From assembly GCF_018614415.1 (NCBI RefSeq), contig NZ_JAGGOO010000041.1, positions 21,272 to 85,271 of the forward strand: 64,000 nt of DNA, in the 5' to 3' direction. Below are positions 20,832-29,488 of this stretch, piece after piece (within the stretch, counting starts at the first letter, position 1; each line of letters begins with the position of its first letter). The position numbers were made by a program, and so were the translations under genes. This stretch comes from Streptomyces sp. ISL-12 (GTDB lineage Bacteria; Actinomycetota; Actinomycetes; Streptomycetales; Streptomycetaceae). A model generated the notes under the pieces. That model made no database searches and was not told the origin of the DNA. It saw only the letters and a list, made by a program, of their open reading frames with translations.

Positions 20832-21923
20832 TCACCCCACGACCCGCCCGTTCACCACCACCCGCGCCGGCGCCCCCAGCACCCGCACATCCGCCCGGGG
20901 GTCGCGTTCGTACACCACCAGGTCGGCCGGGGCGCCCTCCCGCAGGGCGGGGCGGCCGAGCCAGGCGCGGGCCGACCAGGTGGCGGCCGAGAGGGCGGTG
21001 AGCGGTGGGATGCCGGCCGTGACCAGTTCCGCGACCTCCGCCGCCACCAGCCCGTGCGGCAGCGTGCCGCCCGCGTCCGTGCCGACGTAGACCGGGATGC
21101 CGGCGTCGTGGGCGTCGCGGACGGTGTCGTAGCGGCGGGCGTGCAGCCGGCGGAGGTGGGCGGACCAGCGGGGGAACTTGGCCTCGCCGCCGGCGGCCAG
21201 GTCCGGGAAGGTCGCGATGTTGACCAGGGTGGGGACGATCGCGACGCCCCGGGAGGCGAACAGCGGGATCAGGTCGTCCGTGAGGCCGGTGGCGTGTTCG
21301 ACGCAGTCGATGCCCGCCTCCACCAGGTCGCGCAGGGAGTCCTCGGCGAAGCAGTGCGCGGTGACGCGGGCGCCCAGGCGGTGGGCCTCGGCGATGGCCG
21401 CCTCCACCGCGCCGCGCGGCCAGCAGGCCGACAGATCCCCGAGGTCGCGGTCGATCCAGTCGCCGACCAGCTTGACCCAGCCGTCGCCGCGCCGGGCCTC
21501 CCGGGCGACGTAGGCGGGCAGGTCCTCGGGCTCCACCTCCCAGGCGTAGTTGCGGATATAACGGCGGGTGCGGGCGATGTGCCGCCCGGCCCGGATGATC
21601 TTCGGCAGGTCCTCGCGGTCGTCCACCCAGCGGGTGTCGGAGGGCGACCCCGCGTCCCGCAGCAGCAGCGCCCCCGCGTCCCGGTCGGCCAGCGCCTGCC
21701 GCTCGGCGACGTCGGCGGGGACCGCCCCGTGCCGGTCGAGGCCGACGTGGCAGTGGGCGTCGACCAGGCCGGGCAGCGCCCAGCCCTCGACGGTACGGAC
21801 GTCCCGGGCGCCGGCCGGACGGTCGTAGGAGACCCGTCCGTCGATCACCCACAGCTCGTCGCGGACCTCCTCCGGTCCCACGAGCACCCGGCCCTTCACG
21901 TGCAGCACCGCGCCATCGCTCAT
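20832..21923 (-). CDS. Amidohydrolase family protein (imidazolonepropionase/prolidase-like)
   Basis: 363 residues, TIM-barrel metal-dependent hydrolase. Metal-site signatures: DAHCHVGLD (HxH) after strand 1, GWVKLVGD with the bridging Lys, TAHCFAED and EHATG with histidine ligands, and VGTDAGG with the catalytic Asp. N- and C-terminal pieces form the usual composite beta-sandwich (VVYERDPRADV and NGRVV at the end). The ATG at 21923 is chosen by family alignment; its ribosome site is weak. Divergent from the aminotransferase at 22139. Substrate unknown. Confidence 0.87.
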   Translation of the reverse strand: MSDGAVLHVKGRVLVGPEEVRDELWVIDGRVSYDRPAGARDVRTVEGWALPGLVDAHCHVGLDRHGAVPADVAERQALADRDAGALLLRDAGSPSDTRWVDDREDLPKIIRAGRHIARTRRYIRNYAWEVEPEDLPAYVAREARRGDGWVKLVGDWIDRDLGDLSACWPRGAVEAAIAEAHRLGARVTAHCFAEDSLRDLVEAGIDCVEHATGLTDDLIPLFASRGVAIVPTLVNIATFPDLAAGGEAKFPRWSAHLRRLHARRYDTVRDAHDAGIPVYVGTDAGGTLPHGLVAAEVAELVTAGIPPLTALSAATWSARAWLGRPALREGAPADLVVYERDPRADVRVLGAPARVVVNGRVVG

Positions 21924-22138
21924 GCCCCGCAGCCTAATCAGCCCTCTCCCCGGGCCCGCCGTGCGGTCGGGGGACCAGTCACCGCCGTAGCGGAAGCCAG
22001 GGTTCCGGGCGTGACCGTGTCGCAACGGACGGGCTCCGGCGCGAGTCGGGAGGCATGCCGCGGTTACCCTCGACCCGTACGCCCGCGTACGCCCACCCGT
22101 ACGCAGTGACCCTGTGCTGTAGTGAAGAGAGCGCCACC

Positions 22139-23242
22139 GTGACCAACCCCTTCCTGGACCTCCCCCCGCTGAGCGCCGGCCGTTTCGCCGCGATCGAGGA
22201 CCGCGTGGCGCGGCTGCTCGGCACCGCACAGGACGTGGTGATCACGCAGGGCGAGGCGCTGCTGCCGCTGGAGGGCGCGATCCGCGGGACGGCCGGGCCG
22301 GACACCGTGGCGCTGAACGTGATCACGGGACCGTACGGGCAGACCTTCGGCGACTGGCTGCGGGACTGCGGCGCGACGGTGCACGACCTGGCGGTGCCCT
22401 TCCACGAGGCGGTGACGGCGGACCGGGTGCGGGAGGCGTTCGCCGAGCACCCGGAGATCGGCTTCGTGTCGCTGGTGCACGCCGAGGCGGCGACCGGGAA
22501 CACCAACCCGGTCGCGGAGATCGGCGCGGTGGTGAAGGAGCACGGCGCGCTGTTCTACCTGGACGCCGTGGCCTCCGTGGGCGCCGAGCCCGTACTGCCG
22601 GACGCCTGGGGCGTGGACCTGTGCGTGATCGGGGCGCAGAAGGCGATGGGCGGTCCGGCCGGGGTGTCGGCGGTGTCGGTGAGCGAGCGGGCCTGGGCGC
22701 GGATGGCGGCGAACCCCGGGGCTCCGCGCCGCTCGTACCTCTCCCTCCTGGACTGGAAGGAACGCTGGATCGACGGCGGGCGCACGGCGCTGCCGCACGC
22801 TCCGGCGCAGTTGGAGATGCTCGCCCTGGAGGCGTGCGTGGAGCGGATCGAGGCGGCGGGCCCGGCATCGGTGATGGCGCGGCACGCCTCGGCCGCGGCG
22901 GCCACCCGCGCGGGCGCCCTGGCGCTGGGCGGGGGCCTCACGCCGTACGTGCGCGCGGCGCGCGACGCGGCGCCGGTCGCCACGACCCTGCGGGCGCCGG
23001 CCGGCCTGGACGCCTCGGAGCTGGTGGCGCGGGCCCTGGAGTCGAACCCGGCACTGCCGCTGGCCGCGGGCGGCGGCGCCCTGGCCAAGGAGATGATCCG
23101 GGTCAACCACTACGGGCCGCACGCGACCCGCGGTGCCGTCCGCGGCTGTCTGGACGCGCTCGGCACCGCACTGGCCGAGAAGGGTCTGCCGACCGATCCG
23201 GAAGGCGCCCACCGGGCCGCCGAGGGCGCCTGGCAGGCGTAA
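22139..23242 (+). CDS. Class V aminotransferase (serine/alanine-glyoxylate type)
   Basis: 367 residues, PLP-dependent. Features are NVITGPYGQTFGDWL, LVHAEAATGNTNPV, YLDAVASVGAEP (the Asp that contacts the pyridine ring) and IGAQKAMGGPAGVS, whose Lys forms the Schiff base. The C-terminal domain ends with RVNHYGPHA. The GTG at 22139 is preferred; the frame is open further upstream but loses similarity. Stands alone, upstream of the ectoine promoter region. Likely small 2-oxoacid/amino acid exchange; substrate not determined. Confidence 0.87.
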   Translation: MTNPFLDLPPLSAGRFAAIEDRVARLLGTAQDVVITQGEALLPLEGAIRGTAGPDTVALNVITGPYGQTFGDWLRDCGATVHDLAVPFHEAVTADRVREAFAEHPEIGFVSLVHAEAATGNTNPVAEIGAVVKEHGALFYLDAVASVGAEPVLPDAWGVDLCVIGAQKAMGGPAGVSAVSVSERAWARMAANPGAPRRSYLSLLDWKERWIDGGRTALPHAPAQLEMLALEACVERIEAAGPASVMARHASAAAATRAGALALGGGLTPYVRAARDAAPVATTLRAPAGLDASELVARALESNPALPLAAGGGALAKEMIRVNHYGPHATRGAVRGCLDALGTALAEKGLPTDPEGAHRAAEGAWQA

Positions 23243-23557
23243 CGGGAACTGAATTCGGGATTCCTTCGGGGAGATAATCAAAAACAATTCAGAATTCTTT
23301 CCAGGGCAGCTTCCCATATTCTTCTGCCCGCTTTCCCGAGGGCTAAACACTAAGATTTCGCGAACACTTCCGCCGGGTTACCTGATTGTGACCCGTTACA
23401 CAAGCGGTCCGTTTCGCCCCATAAGTCCCGGGCAAATCACCCCAAAACCCGGGCTCCTCGCGCGATCACTCGCGCCCGCGTGATAACACATACCCTCGCC
23501 ATCCGTAACCCCGTCCGGCGATGCAATTTTGAATTTCCCTGGGTAAGTTCAATTTGC
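23243..23557 (+). promoter_or_regulatory. Non-coding ectoine leader and promoter region
   Basis: This 315-bp gap is markedly richer in A/T than its surroundings, for example 23270-23300 and 23520-23556, consistent with promoters for ectA. No open frame of note. An imperfect inverted repeat spans the ectA start (see separate entry). I could not fix -35/-10 boxes with confidence. Confidence 0.55.
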
Positions 23558-23559
23558 AT
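23521..23559 (+). promoter_or_regulatory. Imperfect inverted repeat masking the ectA start codon
   Basis: Left arm ATGCAA-TT-TTGAA (23521-23533) pairs with right arm TTCAA-T-TTGCAT (23548-23559), giving 6 + 5 base pairs around a small internal loop and a 14-nt apical loop. The last two bases of the right arm are the first two of the ectA ATG (23558). It could be a protein operator or an RNA hairpin that hides the start codon. Confidence 0.5.
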
Positions 23560-24070
23560 GACTGCCGCACAAGCAGACCTGCACATCGATCGCCCGAGAG
23601 TGGCGGACGGAGCCGCGCTGTGGCGTATAGCGAGGGATTCGAAGGTCCTGGACCTGAACTCCTCCTACGCCTATCTGCTGTGGTGCCGTGACTTCGCCGC
23701 GACCTCGGCCGTCGCCCGCGCGGCGGGCGGCGAGGCGGTCGGGTTCGTCACCGGCTATGTGCGGCCGGACCGTCCCGGCACCCTGCTGGTCTGGCAGGTG
23801 GCGGTGGACGAGGCGTACCGCGGTCGCGGACTGGCCGCGAAGCTGCTCGACGGTCTGGTCGCGCGCACCGTGACGGAGCAGGCGCTGACCACGCTGGAGA
23901 CGACCATCAGCCCGGACAACCTCCCCTCCCGACGGCTGTTCACCTCGTTCGCCGAGCGCCACGGCGCCGCGCTGGAGCGAGAGACGCTGTTCGACGCCGG
24001 TCTGTTCCCCGACGGACCGCACGAGCCCGAGGTCCTGTACCGCATCGGCCCCCTGTCAGCGGCCCGCTGA
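23558..24070 (+). CDS. ectA: L-2,4-diaminobutyrate N-gamma-acetyltransferase EctA
   Basis: 170 residues, GNAT fold. It acetylates L-2,4-diaminobutyrate from acetyl-CoA, the second step of ectoine synthesis. Typical EctA segments are LDLNSSYAYLLWCRDFAATS, VGFVTGYVRPDRPGTLLVWQ, the acetyl-CoA loop YRGRGLAAKLL and TTISPDNLPSRRLF. The ATG at 23558 is chosen because similarity begins with MTAAQADLHI; an upstream GTG at 23480 would add an unlikely 26-residue extension. There is no strong Shine-Dalgarno. First gene of ectABCD. Confidence 0.95.
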   Translation: MTAAQADLHIDRPRVADGAALWRIARDSKVLDLNSSYAYLLWCRDFAATSAVARAAGGEAVGFVTGYVRPDRPGTLLVWQVAVDEAYRGRGLAAKLLDGLVARTVTEQALTTLETTISPDNLPSRRLFTSFAERHGAALERETLFDAGLFPDGPHEPEVLYRIGPLSAAR

Positions 24071-24136
24071 CACCGGACCCCCACCGACTTCGACTTCCCT
24101 CACCTCACCCCTCACCGCACCGAGGAGCGATTCGTC

Positions 24137-25408
24137 GTGACCATCACCCAGCCCGACCTGAGTGTCTTCGAGACCCTGGAGTCCGAGGTACGCAGCTACT
24201 GCCGCGGCTGGCCCACCGTCTTCGACCGCGCGCACGGCAGCCGCATGTACGACGAGGACGGCCACGAGTACCTCGACTTCTTCGCCGGAGCCGGGTCGCT
24301 CAACTACGGGCACAACAACCCCGTGCTGAAACGGGCGCTGATCGACTACCTGGAGCGGGACGGCGTCACGCACGGTCTCGACATGTCGACCACCGCCAAG
24401 CGCCGCTTCCTGGAGACCTTCCAGAACCTGGTGCTGCGCCCCCGTGACCTGCCGTACAAGGTCATGTTCCCCGGCCCGACCGGCACCAACGCGGTGGAGG
24501 CCGCGCTGAAGCTGGCCCGCAAGGTCAAGGGCCGCGAGGCGATCGTCTCCTTCACCAACGCCTTCCACGGCATGTCGCTGGGCTCGCTCGCCGTGACCGG
24601 CAACGCCTTCAAGCGGGCCGGCGCCGGCATCCCCCTGGTGCACGGCACCCCGATGCCGTTCGACAACTACTTCGACGGCACGGTCGAGGACTTCCTGTGG
24701 TTCGAGCGGCTCCTGGAGGACCAGGGCTCGGGCCTGAACAAGCCCGCCGCCGTGATCGTGGAGACCGTGCAGGGCGAGGGCGGCATCAACGTGGCCCGCC
24801 TGGAGTGGCTGCGCGCGCTCGCCGAGCTGTGCGAGCGGCAGGACATGCTGCTGATCGTCGACGACATCCAGATGGGCTGCGGCCGGACCGGCGCCTTCTT
24901 CTCCTTCGAGGAGGCGGGCATCACCCCGGACATCGTCACCGTCTCCAAGTCCATCAGCGGCTACGGCCTGCCGATGTCGCTGTGCCTGTTCAAGCCCGAG
25001 CTGGACGTCTGGGAGCCGGGCGAGCACAACGGCACCTTCCGCGGCAACAACCCCGCCTTCGTCACCGCGACCGCCGCCCTGGAGGCCTACTGGGCCGACG
25101 GCTCCGCGATGGAGAAGCAGACCCGGGCCCGCGGCGAGCGGATCGAGCAGCACCTGATCTCCATCACCGAGGAGAACCTCGCCGACGTCAAGGAGTACCG
25201 GGGCCGCGGCCTGGTCTGGGGCCTGGAGTTCCACGACAAGGACCGCGCCGGCCGCGTCGCCAAGCGCGCCTTCGAGCACGGGCTGCTGATCGAGACGTCC
25301 GGCCCGGAGAGCGAGGTCGTCAAACTGCTCCCGGCCCTCACCGTCACCCCCGACGAGCTGGACGAGGGCATGAAGACCCTCGCCCGAGCCGTCCGCGAGA
25401 CCGTCTGA
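24137..25408 (+). CDS. ectB: Diaminobutyrate-2-oxoglutarate transaminase EctB
   Basis: 423 residues, class III PLP aminotransferase. It converts L-aspartate beta-semialdehyde to L-2,4-diaminobutyrate, opening the ectoine pathway. Signatures: FFAGAGSLNYGHNNP near residue 50, FPGPTGTNAVEAALKLAR, ETVQGEGGINV, VDDIQMGCGRTG and TVSKSISGYG with the PLP Lys at about 271. GTG start at 24137 has GAGGAG about 9 nt upstream. It lies 66 bp after ectA and 69 bp before ectC. Confidence 0.97.
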   Translation: MTITQPDLSVFETLESEVRSYCRGWPTVFDRAHGSRMYDEDGHEYLDFFAGAGSLNYGHNNPVLKRALIDYLERDGVTHGLDMSTTAKRRFLETFQNLVLRPRDLPYKVMFPGPTGTNAVEAALKLARKVKGREAIVSFTNAFHGMSLGSLAVTGNAFKRAGAGIPLVHGTPMPFDNYFDGTVEDFLWFERLLEDQGSGLNKPAAVIVETVQGEGGINVARLEWLRALAELCERQDMLLIVDDIQMGCGRTGAFFSFEEAGITPDIVTVSKSISGYGLPMSLCLFKPELDVWEPGEHNGTFRGNNPAFVTATAALEAYWADGSAMEKQTRARGERIEQHLISITEENLADVKEYRGRGLVWGLEFHDKDRAGRVAKRAFEHGLLIETSGPESEVVKLLPALTVTPDELDEGMKTLARAVRETV

Positions 25409-25477
25409 GACGGTTCCGCGCCCCCTGTAACACCCCGTATCACCCTGTAACACCCGAGTAGGAGGCATCGCCACACC

Positions 25478-25906
25478 GTGATCGTCCGTTCCTTCGACGA
25501 ATTCAAGGGCACCGACCGGCACGTCAAGTCCGAGGGCGGGACCTGGGAGAGCACCCGCATCGTCCTCGCCAAGGAGGGCGTCGGCTTCTCCGTCCACGAG
25601 ACCATCCTGTACGCGGGTACGTCGACGGACATGTGGTACCAGAACCACATCGAGGCCGTCGTCTGCACCAAGGGCGACGCCGAGCTGACCGACCGCGAGA
25701 CCGGGAAGACGTACCACATCACGCCCGGCACCATGTACCTCCTCAACGGCCACGAGCGGCACACGCTCAAGGTCAAGGAGGACTTCCACTGCATCTGCGT
25801 GTTCAACCCGCCCGTGACCGGACGGGAGGACCACGACGAGAACGGCACCTACCCTCCCCCAGAGCCGGAGGCCTGGGGGGACCCCCAGCTCACCGAGGAG
25901 GTGTGA
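25478..25906 (+). CDS. ectC: L-ectoine synthase EctC
   Basis: 142 residues, cupin fold. It cyclises N-gamma-acetyl-diaminobutyrate to ectoine. Recognisable pieces are [12 protein letters not shown] at the start, [29 protein letters not shown] and [10 protein letters not shown], with metal and substrate residues of the cupin barrel. The GTG at 25478 has GTAGGAGG upstream. The C-terminus is about 10 residues longer than usual because a streptomycete palindromic repeat (25855-25887) reads in frame as a Pro-rich tail. Good ribosome site for ectD lies over the stop. Confidence 0.95.
   Translation: MIVRSFDEFKGTDRHVKSEGGTWESTRIVLAKEGVGFSVHETILYAGTSTDMWYQNHIEAVVCTKGDAELTDRETGKTYHITPGTMYLLNGHERHTLKVKEDFHCICVFNPPVTGREDHDENGTYPPPEPEAWGDPQLTEEV
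25855..25887. repeat. REP-like palindrome in the 3' end of ectC
   Basis: CCCCCAGAGCC and GGCCTGGGGGG arms (about 25856-25880) form a nearly perfect hairpin with one bulged A, followed by ACCCCCAG. The element resembles repeats usually found between streptomycete genes. It encodes the [12 protein letters not shown] tail of EctC without breaking the frame. Confidence 0.65.
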
Positions 25907-25913
25907 GGAACCC

Positions 25914-26825
25914 GTGACCGCGACCACCGAGAACGCCGCGACCACCGTCACCGATCTCTACCCCACCCGGGGCGTCACCGAGGTGGCCACCCCCCGGCAG
26001 GACCCGGTCGTCTGGGGCGCGCCCGACGCGCCCGGGCCGTTCGGGCCGGGCGACCTGCAGTCCTTCGAGCGCGACGGCTTCTTCGCCATCGACCAGCTCA
26101 TCACGCCGGACGAGGTCGCCGTCTACCGGGAGGAACTGGACCGCCTGGTCACCAGCCCGGAGATCCGCGCCGACGAACGCTCCATCGTCGAGCCGCAGTC
26201 CAAGGAGATCCGGTCCGTCTTCGAGGTGCACAGGATCAGCGAGGTCTTCGCGCGGCTCGTACGCGACGAGCGGGTCGTGGGCCGCGCCCGGCAGATCCTC
26301 GGCTCGGACGTCTACGTCCACCAGTCGCGGATCAACGTCAAGCCGGGCTTCGGCGCCAGCGGCTTCTACTGGCACTCGGACTTCGAGACGTGGCACGCCG
26401 AGGACGGTCTGCCGCGGATGCGCACGGTGTCGGTCTCGATCGCGCTCACCGAGAACTACGACACCAACGGCGGGCTCATGATCATGCCGGGGTCGCACAA
26501 GACGTTCCTCGGGTGCGCGGGCGAGACGCCGAAGGACAACTACAAGAAGTCGCTGCAGATGCAGGACGCGGGCACGCCCTCCGACGAGGGGCTGACCAAG
26601 ATGGCCTCCGAGTACGGCATCAAGCTGTTCACCGGCAAGGCCGGCTCGGCGACCTGGTTCGACTGCAACTGCATGCACGGGTCCGGGGACAACATCACCC
26701 CGTTCCCCCGCTCCAACGTCTTCATCGTGTTCAACAGCGTGGAGAACGCGGCGGTGGAGCCGTTCGCGGCGCCGGTACGGCGTCCGGAGTTCATCGGCGC
26801 GCGGGACTTCACGCCGGTGAAGTGA
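25914..26825 (+). CDS. ectD: Ectoine 5-hydroxylase EctD
   Basis: 303 residues, Fe(II)/2-oxoglutarate dioxygenase of the phytanoyl-CoA hydroxylase family. It converts ectoine to 5-hydroxyectoine. The metal triad is visible as His154 and Asp156 in FYWHSDFETWH and His255 in CMHGSGDN; VHQSRINVKPGFGASGFYW is the EctD signature. GTG start 7 nt after ectC, within an operon. Followed by a strong terminator hairpin at 26844-26889. Confidence 0.96.
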   Translation: MTATTENAATTVTDLYPTRGVTEVATPRQDPVVWGAPDAPGPFGPGDLQSFERDGFFAIDQLITPDEVAVYREELDRLVTSPEIRADERSIVEPQSKEIRSVFEVHRISEVFARLVRDERVVGRARQILGSDVYVHQSRINVKPGFGASGFYWHSDFETWHAEDGLPRMRTVSVSIALTENYDTNGGLMIMPGSHKTFLGCAGETPKDNYKKSLQMQDAGTPSDEGLTKMASEYGIKLFTGKAGSATWFDCNCMHGSGDNITPFPRSNVFIVFNSVENAAVEPFAAPVRRPEFIGARDFTPVK

Positions 26826-26843
26826 CCGTGTGACGCACGCCCC

Positions 26844-26889
26844 CCGGGCCGGTGCCTCTTCCCGTGCGGTACGGGAGGCACCGGCCCGG
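26844..26889. terminator. Bidirectional terminator between ectD and the converging aminotransferase
   Basis: Perfect 15-bp arms (26844-26858 with 26875-26889, arm CCGGGCCGGTGCCTC), with further pairing of CCCGT and ACGGG inside the loop. The hairpin sits between two converging genes, so it can end transcripts from both sides. Confidence 0.85.
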
Positions 26890-26897
26890 CGGCGTCC

Positions 26898-27941
26898 CTA
26901 CAGGGCGTTCAGCAGCCGGTCGACGTCCGCGTCCGTGTTGTACAGGTGGAACGCGGCGCGCAGGTTCCCCGCCCGGTCGGAGACCTGGATGCCGGCCCGG
27001 CTCAACTCGCCCTGCCGGTGCCCGAGTCCGGGCACCGAGACGATCGCCGAGCCCGGCGCCGCCACCGGCTCGTGCCCGAGCGTGGCCAGCCCGGCCCGGA
27101 ACCGGTCGGCGAGCGCGAGGTCGTGGGCGTGCACGGCCTCCACACCGAGTTCCTCGATCAGTGCCAGGGAGTGCCGGGCGGCGGCGTAGGAGAGCAGGGC
27201 GGGGCTCTCGTCGAACCGGCGGGCGGAGCGGGCCAGTTCCTGGACCGGGCCGTAGGTGCTCTGCCAGGGGTGCTCGCCCGCGGCCCAGCCGGCGAACAGC
27301 GGGGTCAGCCCGCCCAGGTCCTCGGGGACGACGAGGAAGGCGACCCCGCGCGGGCACAGCACCCACTTGTAGGCGACGACCGCGACGTAGTCGACGTCGG
27401 CGGCGGCCAGCGGCAGCCAGCCGGCCGCCTGGGAGGCGTCCAGCAAGATCCGCGCGCCGTGCTCCCGGGCGGCGGCGCGCAGCGCGGGCAGGTCGACGAG
27501 CCGTCCGTCGGCGGACTGGACGGCGCTGACGGCGACGAGGGCGGTGTCCGCGGTGACCGACTCGGCGATCCGCTCCAGCGGCACGGCCCGCACCTTCAGG
27601 TCGCCGCGCACGTGGAACGGGTTGACCAGGGAGCTGAAGTCGTCCTCGGCGGTGAGGACCTCGGCGCCCGGCGGCAGCGAGGCCGCGATCAGGCCGCTGT
27701 AGACGGCGACCGAGGCGCCGACGGCGACCCGGGTGACGGGCACCCCGGCGATCCGCGCGAACGCGGCCCGGGACGCCTCGACGTCGGCGAACATGTCCGA
27801 CGGCTGCCCGGCCGCCACGGACGCCACCGCGTCCCGCAGCGCGGCGACGGACCGGGCGGGCAGCAGCCCCAGAGTGGCGGTGTTCAGATAGACGGTCTCC
27901 GGCTGGAACTCGGCACGGACGAGACGATCGAAGCTCTGCAT
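26898..27941 (-). CDS. Class V aminotransferase / cysteine-desulfurase-like (isopenicillin N epimerase-like)
   Basis: 347 residues, PLP fold type I. It has YLNTATLGLLPARSV near residue 20, VAVGASVAVYSGLIAA, ILLDASQAAGWLPL (cofactor Asp) and VVAYKWVLCPRG with the Schiff-base Lys. The C-terminal region has RRFDESPALLSYAAAR and RAAFHLYNTDADVDRLL. The ATG at 27941 follows AGGGGG. Its start is 5 bp after the stop of the DsbA-like gene, so the two form an operon. Substrate unknown. Confidence 0.85.
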   Translation of the reverse strand: MQSFDRLVRAEFQPETVYLNTATLGLLPARSVAALRDAVASVAAGQPSDMFADVEASRAAFARIAGVPVTRVAVGASVAVYSGLIAASLPPGAEVLTAEDDFSSLVNPFHVRGDLKVRAVPLERIAESVTADTALVAVSAVQSADGRLVDLPALRAAAREHGARILLDASQAAGWLPLAAADVDYVAVVAYKWVLCPRGVAFLVVPEDLGGLTPLFAGWAAGEHPWQSTYGPVQELARSARRFDESPALLSYAAARHSLALIEELGVEAVHAHDLALADRFRAGLATLGHEPVAAPGSAIVSVPGLGHRQGELSRAGIQVSDRAGNLRAAFHLYNTDADVDRLLNAL

Positions 27942-27946
27942 GCCCC

Positions 27947-28723
27947 CTACTGTGCGGCCCCTGCCGTCCCCCGTCCATCGTGTTCTCCGGTTCCCGGCAC
28001 CGCGCAGCCGTCGGGACCGCAGGCGTCGCCGCCGTCCCCGCCGTCCCCGGCCGCCGGCGCGCCCTGGACCATGGCGAGCGGCGCCCGCGCCTGCCACGCC
28101 TGGGTGAGTGCCTGCGTGAAGACCTCGGCGGGCTGGGCGCCGGAGACGCCGTACGCCCGGTCGAGGACGAAGAACGGCACGCCGTTGGCGCCGAGCCGCG
28201 CGGCCTCCCGCTCGTCGGCGCGCACCTCGTCGGCGTACGCCGCCGGGTCGGCGAGGACCTCGCGCGCCGCGTCCGCGTCGAGACCGGCGGCGCCGGCCAG
28301 CTCGACGAGGCGTCCGTCGTCGTCGAAGACGGACCGCTCCTCGGCGAAGTTCGCCCGGTACAGCAGGTCGAGCAGCTCCGCCTGGCGGCCCCGCTCGCGG
28401 GCGAAGTGCAGCAGCCGGTGCATGTCGAAGGTGCTGCCGTGGTCGCGGCCCCGGGTGCGGTACGGCAGGCCCGCGGCGGCGGCCTGGGTGCCCAGGTTGT
28501 CCTCGCCGGCCTCGGCCTGCGCCTCGCTCATGCCGTACTTCCTGGTGAGCATCGCGATCACCGGCTGAACGTCGTCCTTGGCGCGGCCCGGGTCCAGCTC
28601 GAAGGAACGGTGCACGACCTCGACCTGATCCCGGTGCGGGAAGGCGGCCAGCGCCTTCTCGAAACGGGCCTTTCCGACATAACACCAGGGACAGGCGATG
28701 TCGGACCAGATTTCGACGCGCAT
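27947..28723 (-). CDS. DsbA-family oxidoreductase, FrnE-like
   Basis: 258 residues. Thioredoxin fold with an inserted helical domain. The active-site CPWC lies at about residues 11-14 (DIACPWCYVGKARFEKAL), and GANGVPFFVLDRAYGVSGAQP near the C-terminus is the cis-Pro loop region typical of FrnE. A short Cys-containing tail (GDACGPDGCAVPG) follows. No signal peptide is seen, so it is probably cytoplasmic. ATG 28723 is preferred to an upstream in-frame start at 28783 by family alignment. Co-transcribed with the class V aminotransferase 5 bp downstream. Confidence 0.88.
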   Translation of the reverse strand: MRVEIWSDIACPWCYVGKARFEKALAAFPHRDQVEVVHRSFELDPGRAKDDVQPVIAMLTRKYGMSEAQAEAGEDNLGTQAAAAGLPYRTRGRDHGSTFDMHRLLHFARERGRQAELLDLLYRANFAEERSVFDDDGRLVELAGAAGLDADAAREVLADPAAYADEVRADEREAARLGANGVPFFVLDRAYGVSGAQPAEVFTQALTQAWQARAPLAMVQGAPAAGDGGDGGDACGPDGCAVPGTGEHDGRGTAGAAQ

Positions 28724-28842
28724 CGTGATCGGCACTCCAGGTCGTACGGGTACGGAGACTCCCTCCGGCGACCGCGTGAACATTCAAGGAGCCGCTTCCA
28801 TTCCCGCAGCCCCCCGCGGCTCCCCCGGCTCCCCCGGCTCCC

Positions 28843-29451
28843 TCAGCTGCCGTCCCGCAGATCACGCGGCCAGTGGGGCCGGTACTCGATGTGGTCGTAC
28901 GTCACCACGCACCCCTCCCCCGTCGGCGACTGGGTCATGAAGCCGATCAGGGCGGCCCCCGTCTCCGTCTCGTCGCCGAGGGTGAAGAGGCGGACGAAGG
29001 TCCAGTGCTCGCCGTCCCGGGAGGCGTGGAAGGCGAAGGCACGACCGGTACGGCTCACCCGGAGCCAGACGGATCCGCCGTCGACGGTGAAGGAGTTGAC
29101 GTCGTCGGAGTGGCCCCGGGTGACCACCGTGCAGACGGTGGGCACGTCCGGCGAGTACTCCAGGCAGAGCTTGGCCCACGCCCGCTCGCCCACGTGGACG
29201 TAGAGGACGCCGGCGTCGAAGGCGGCGGCGAAGCCGACCGTGACGCGGGCGATCAGCTGGAAGTCGCCCTCGGGCGCGCCCAGCAGGCGCGGCGCGTCCG
29301 AGGCCGGGTCCAGGGCCTCGTCGGTGGGCGGCACGAAACGGTCCTGCCGGGGTCCGGCCCGTCCGGTGAGGACGCCGTCCTCGTGGGACCAGTGGCCGTC
29401 GGGGCCGTAGGTGCGCAAGGGGAAGGGCAGTTCGGGGATCTTCAGGTCCAT
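28843..29451 (-). CDS. DUF1349 domain protein
   Basis: 202 residues with the DUF1349 concanavalin-like beta-sandwich fold: FQLIARVTVGF, AGVLYVHVGERAWAKLCLEY, SFTVDGGSVWLRVSRTG, FHASRDGEHWTFVRLF and IGFMTQSPTGEGC. No signal peptide or membrane segment. Relatives are often assumed to bind or process carbohydrates, but no catalytic residues can be named here. Separated from neighbours by short gaps; 28784-28842 upstream of its stop holds only a small GGCTCCCCC repeat. Confidence 0.8.
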   Translation of the reverse strand: MDLKIPELPFPLRTYGPDGHWSHEDGVLTGRAGPRQDRFVPPTDEALDPASDAPRLLGAPEGDFQLIARVTVGFAAAFDAGVLYVHVGERAWAKLCLEYSPDVPTVCTVVTRGHSDDVNSFTVDGGSVWLRVSRTGRAFAFHASRDGEHWTFVRLFTLGDETETGAALIGFMTQSPTGEGCVVTYDHIEYRPHWPRDLRDGS

Positions 29452-29488
29452 GACGGGATTCTCGCAGGCGCGCCCCGGGCGGTCCCGG

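Noticed and set aside
23480..23557. Upstream GTG start for EctA
   Set aside because: Adds a 26-residue tail outside the family and has no ribosome site.
28784..28842. Short GGCTCCCCC tandem repeat as a functional element
   Set aside because: Only about three units in a C-rich gap; too simple to call.
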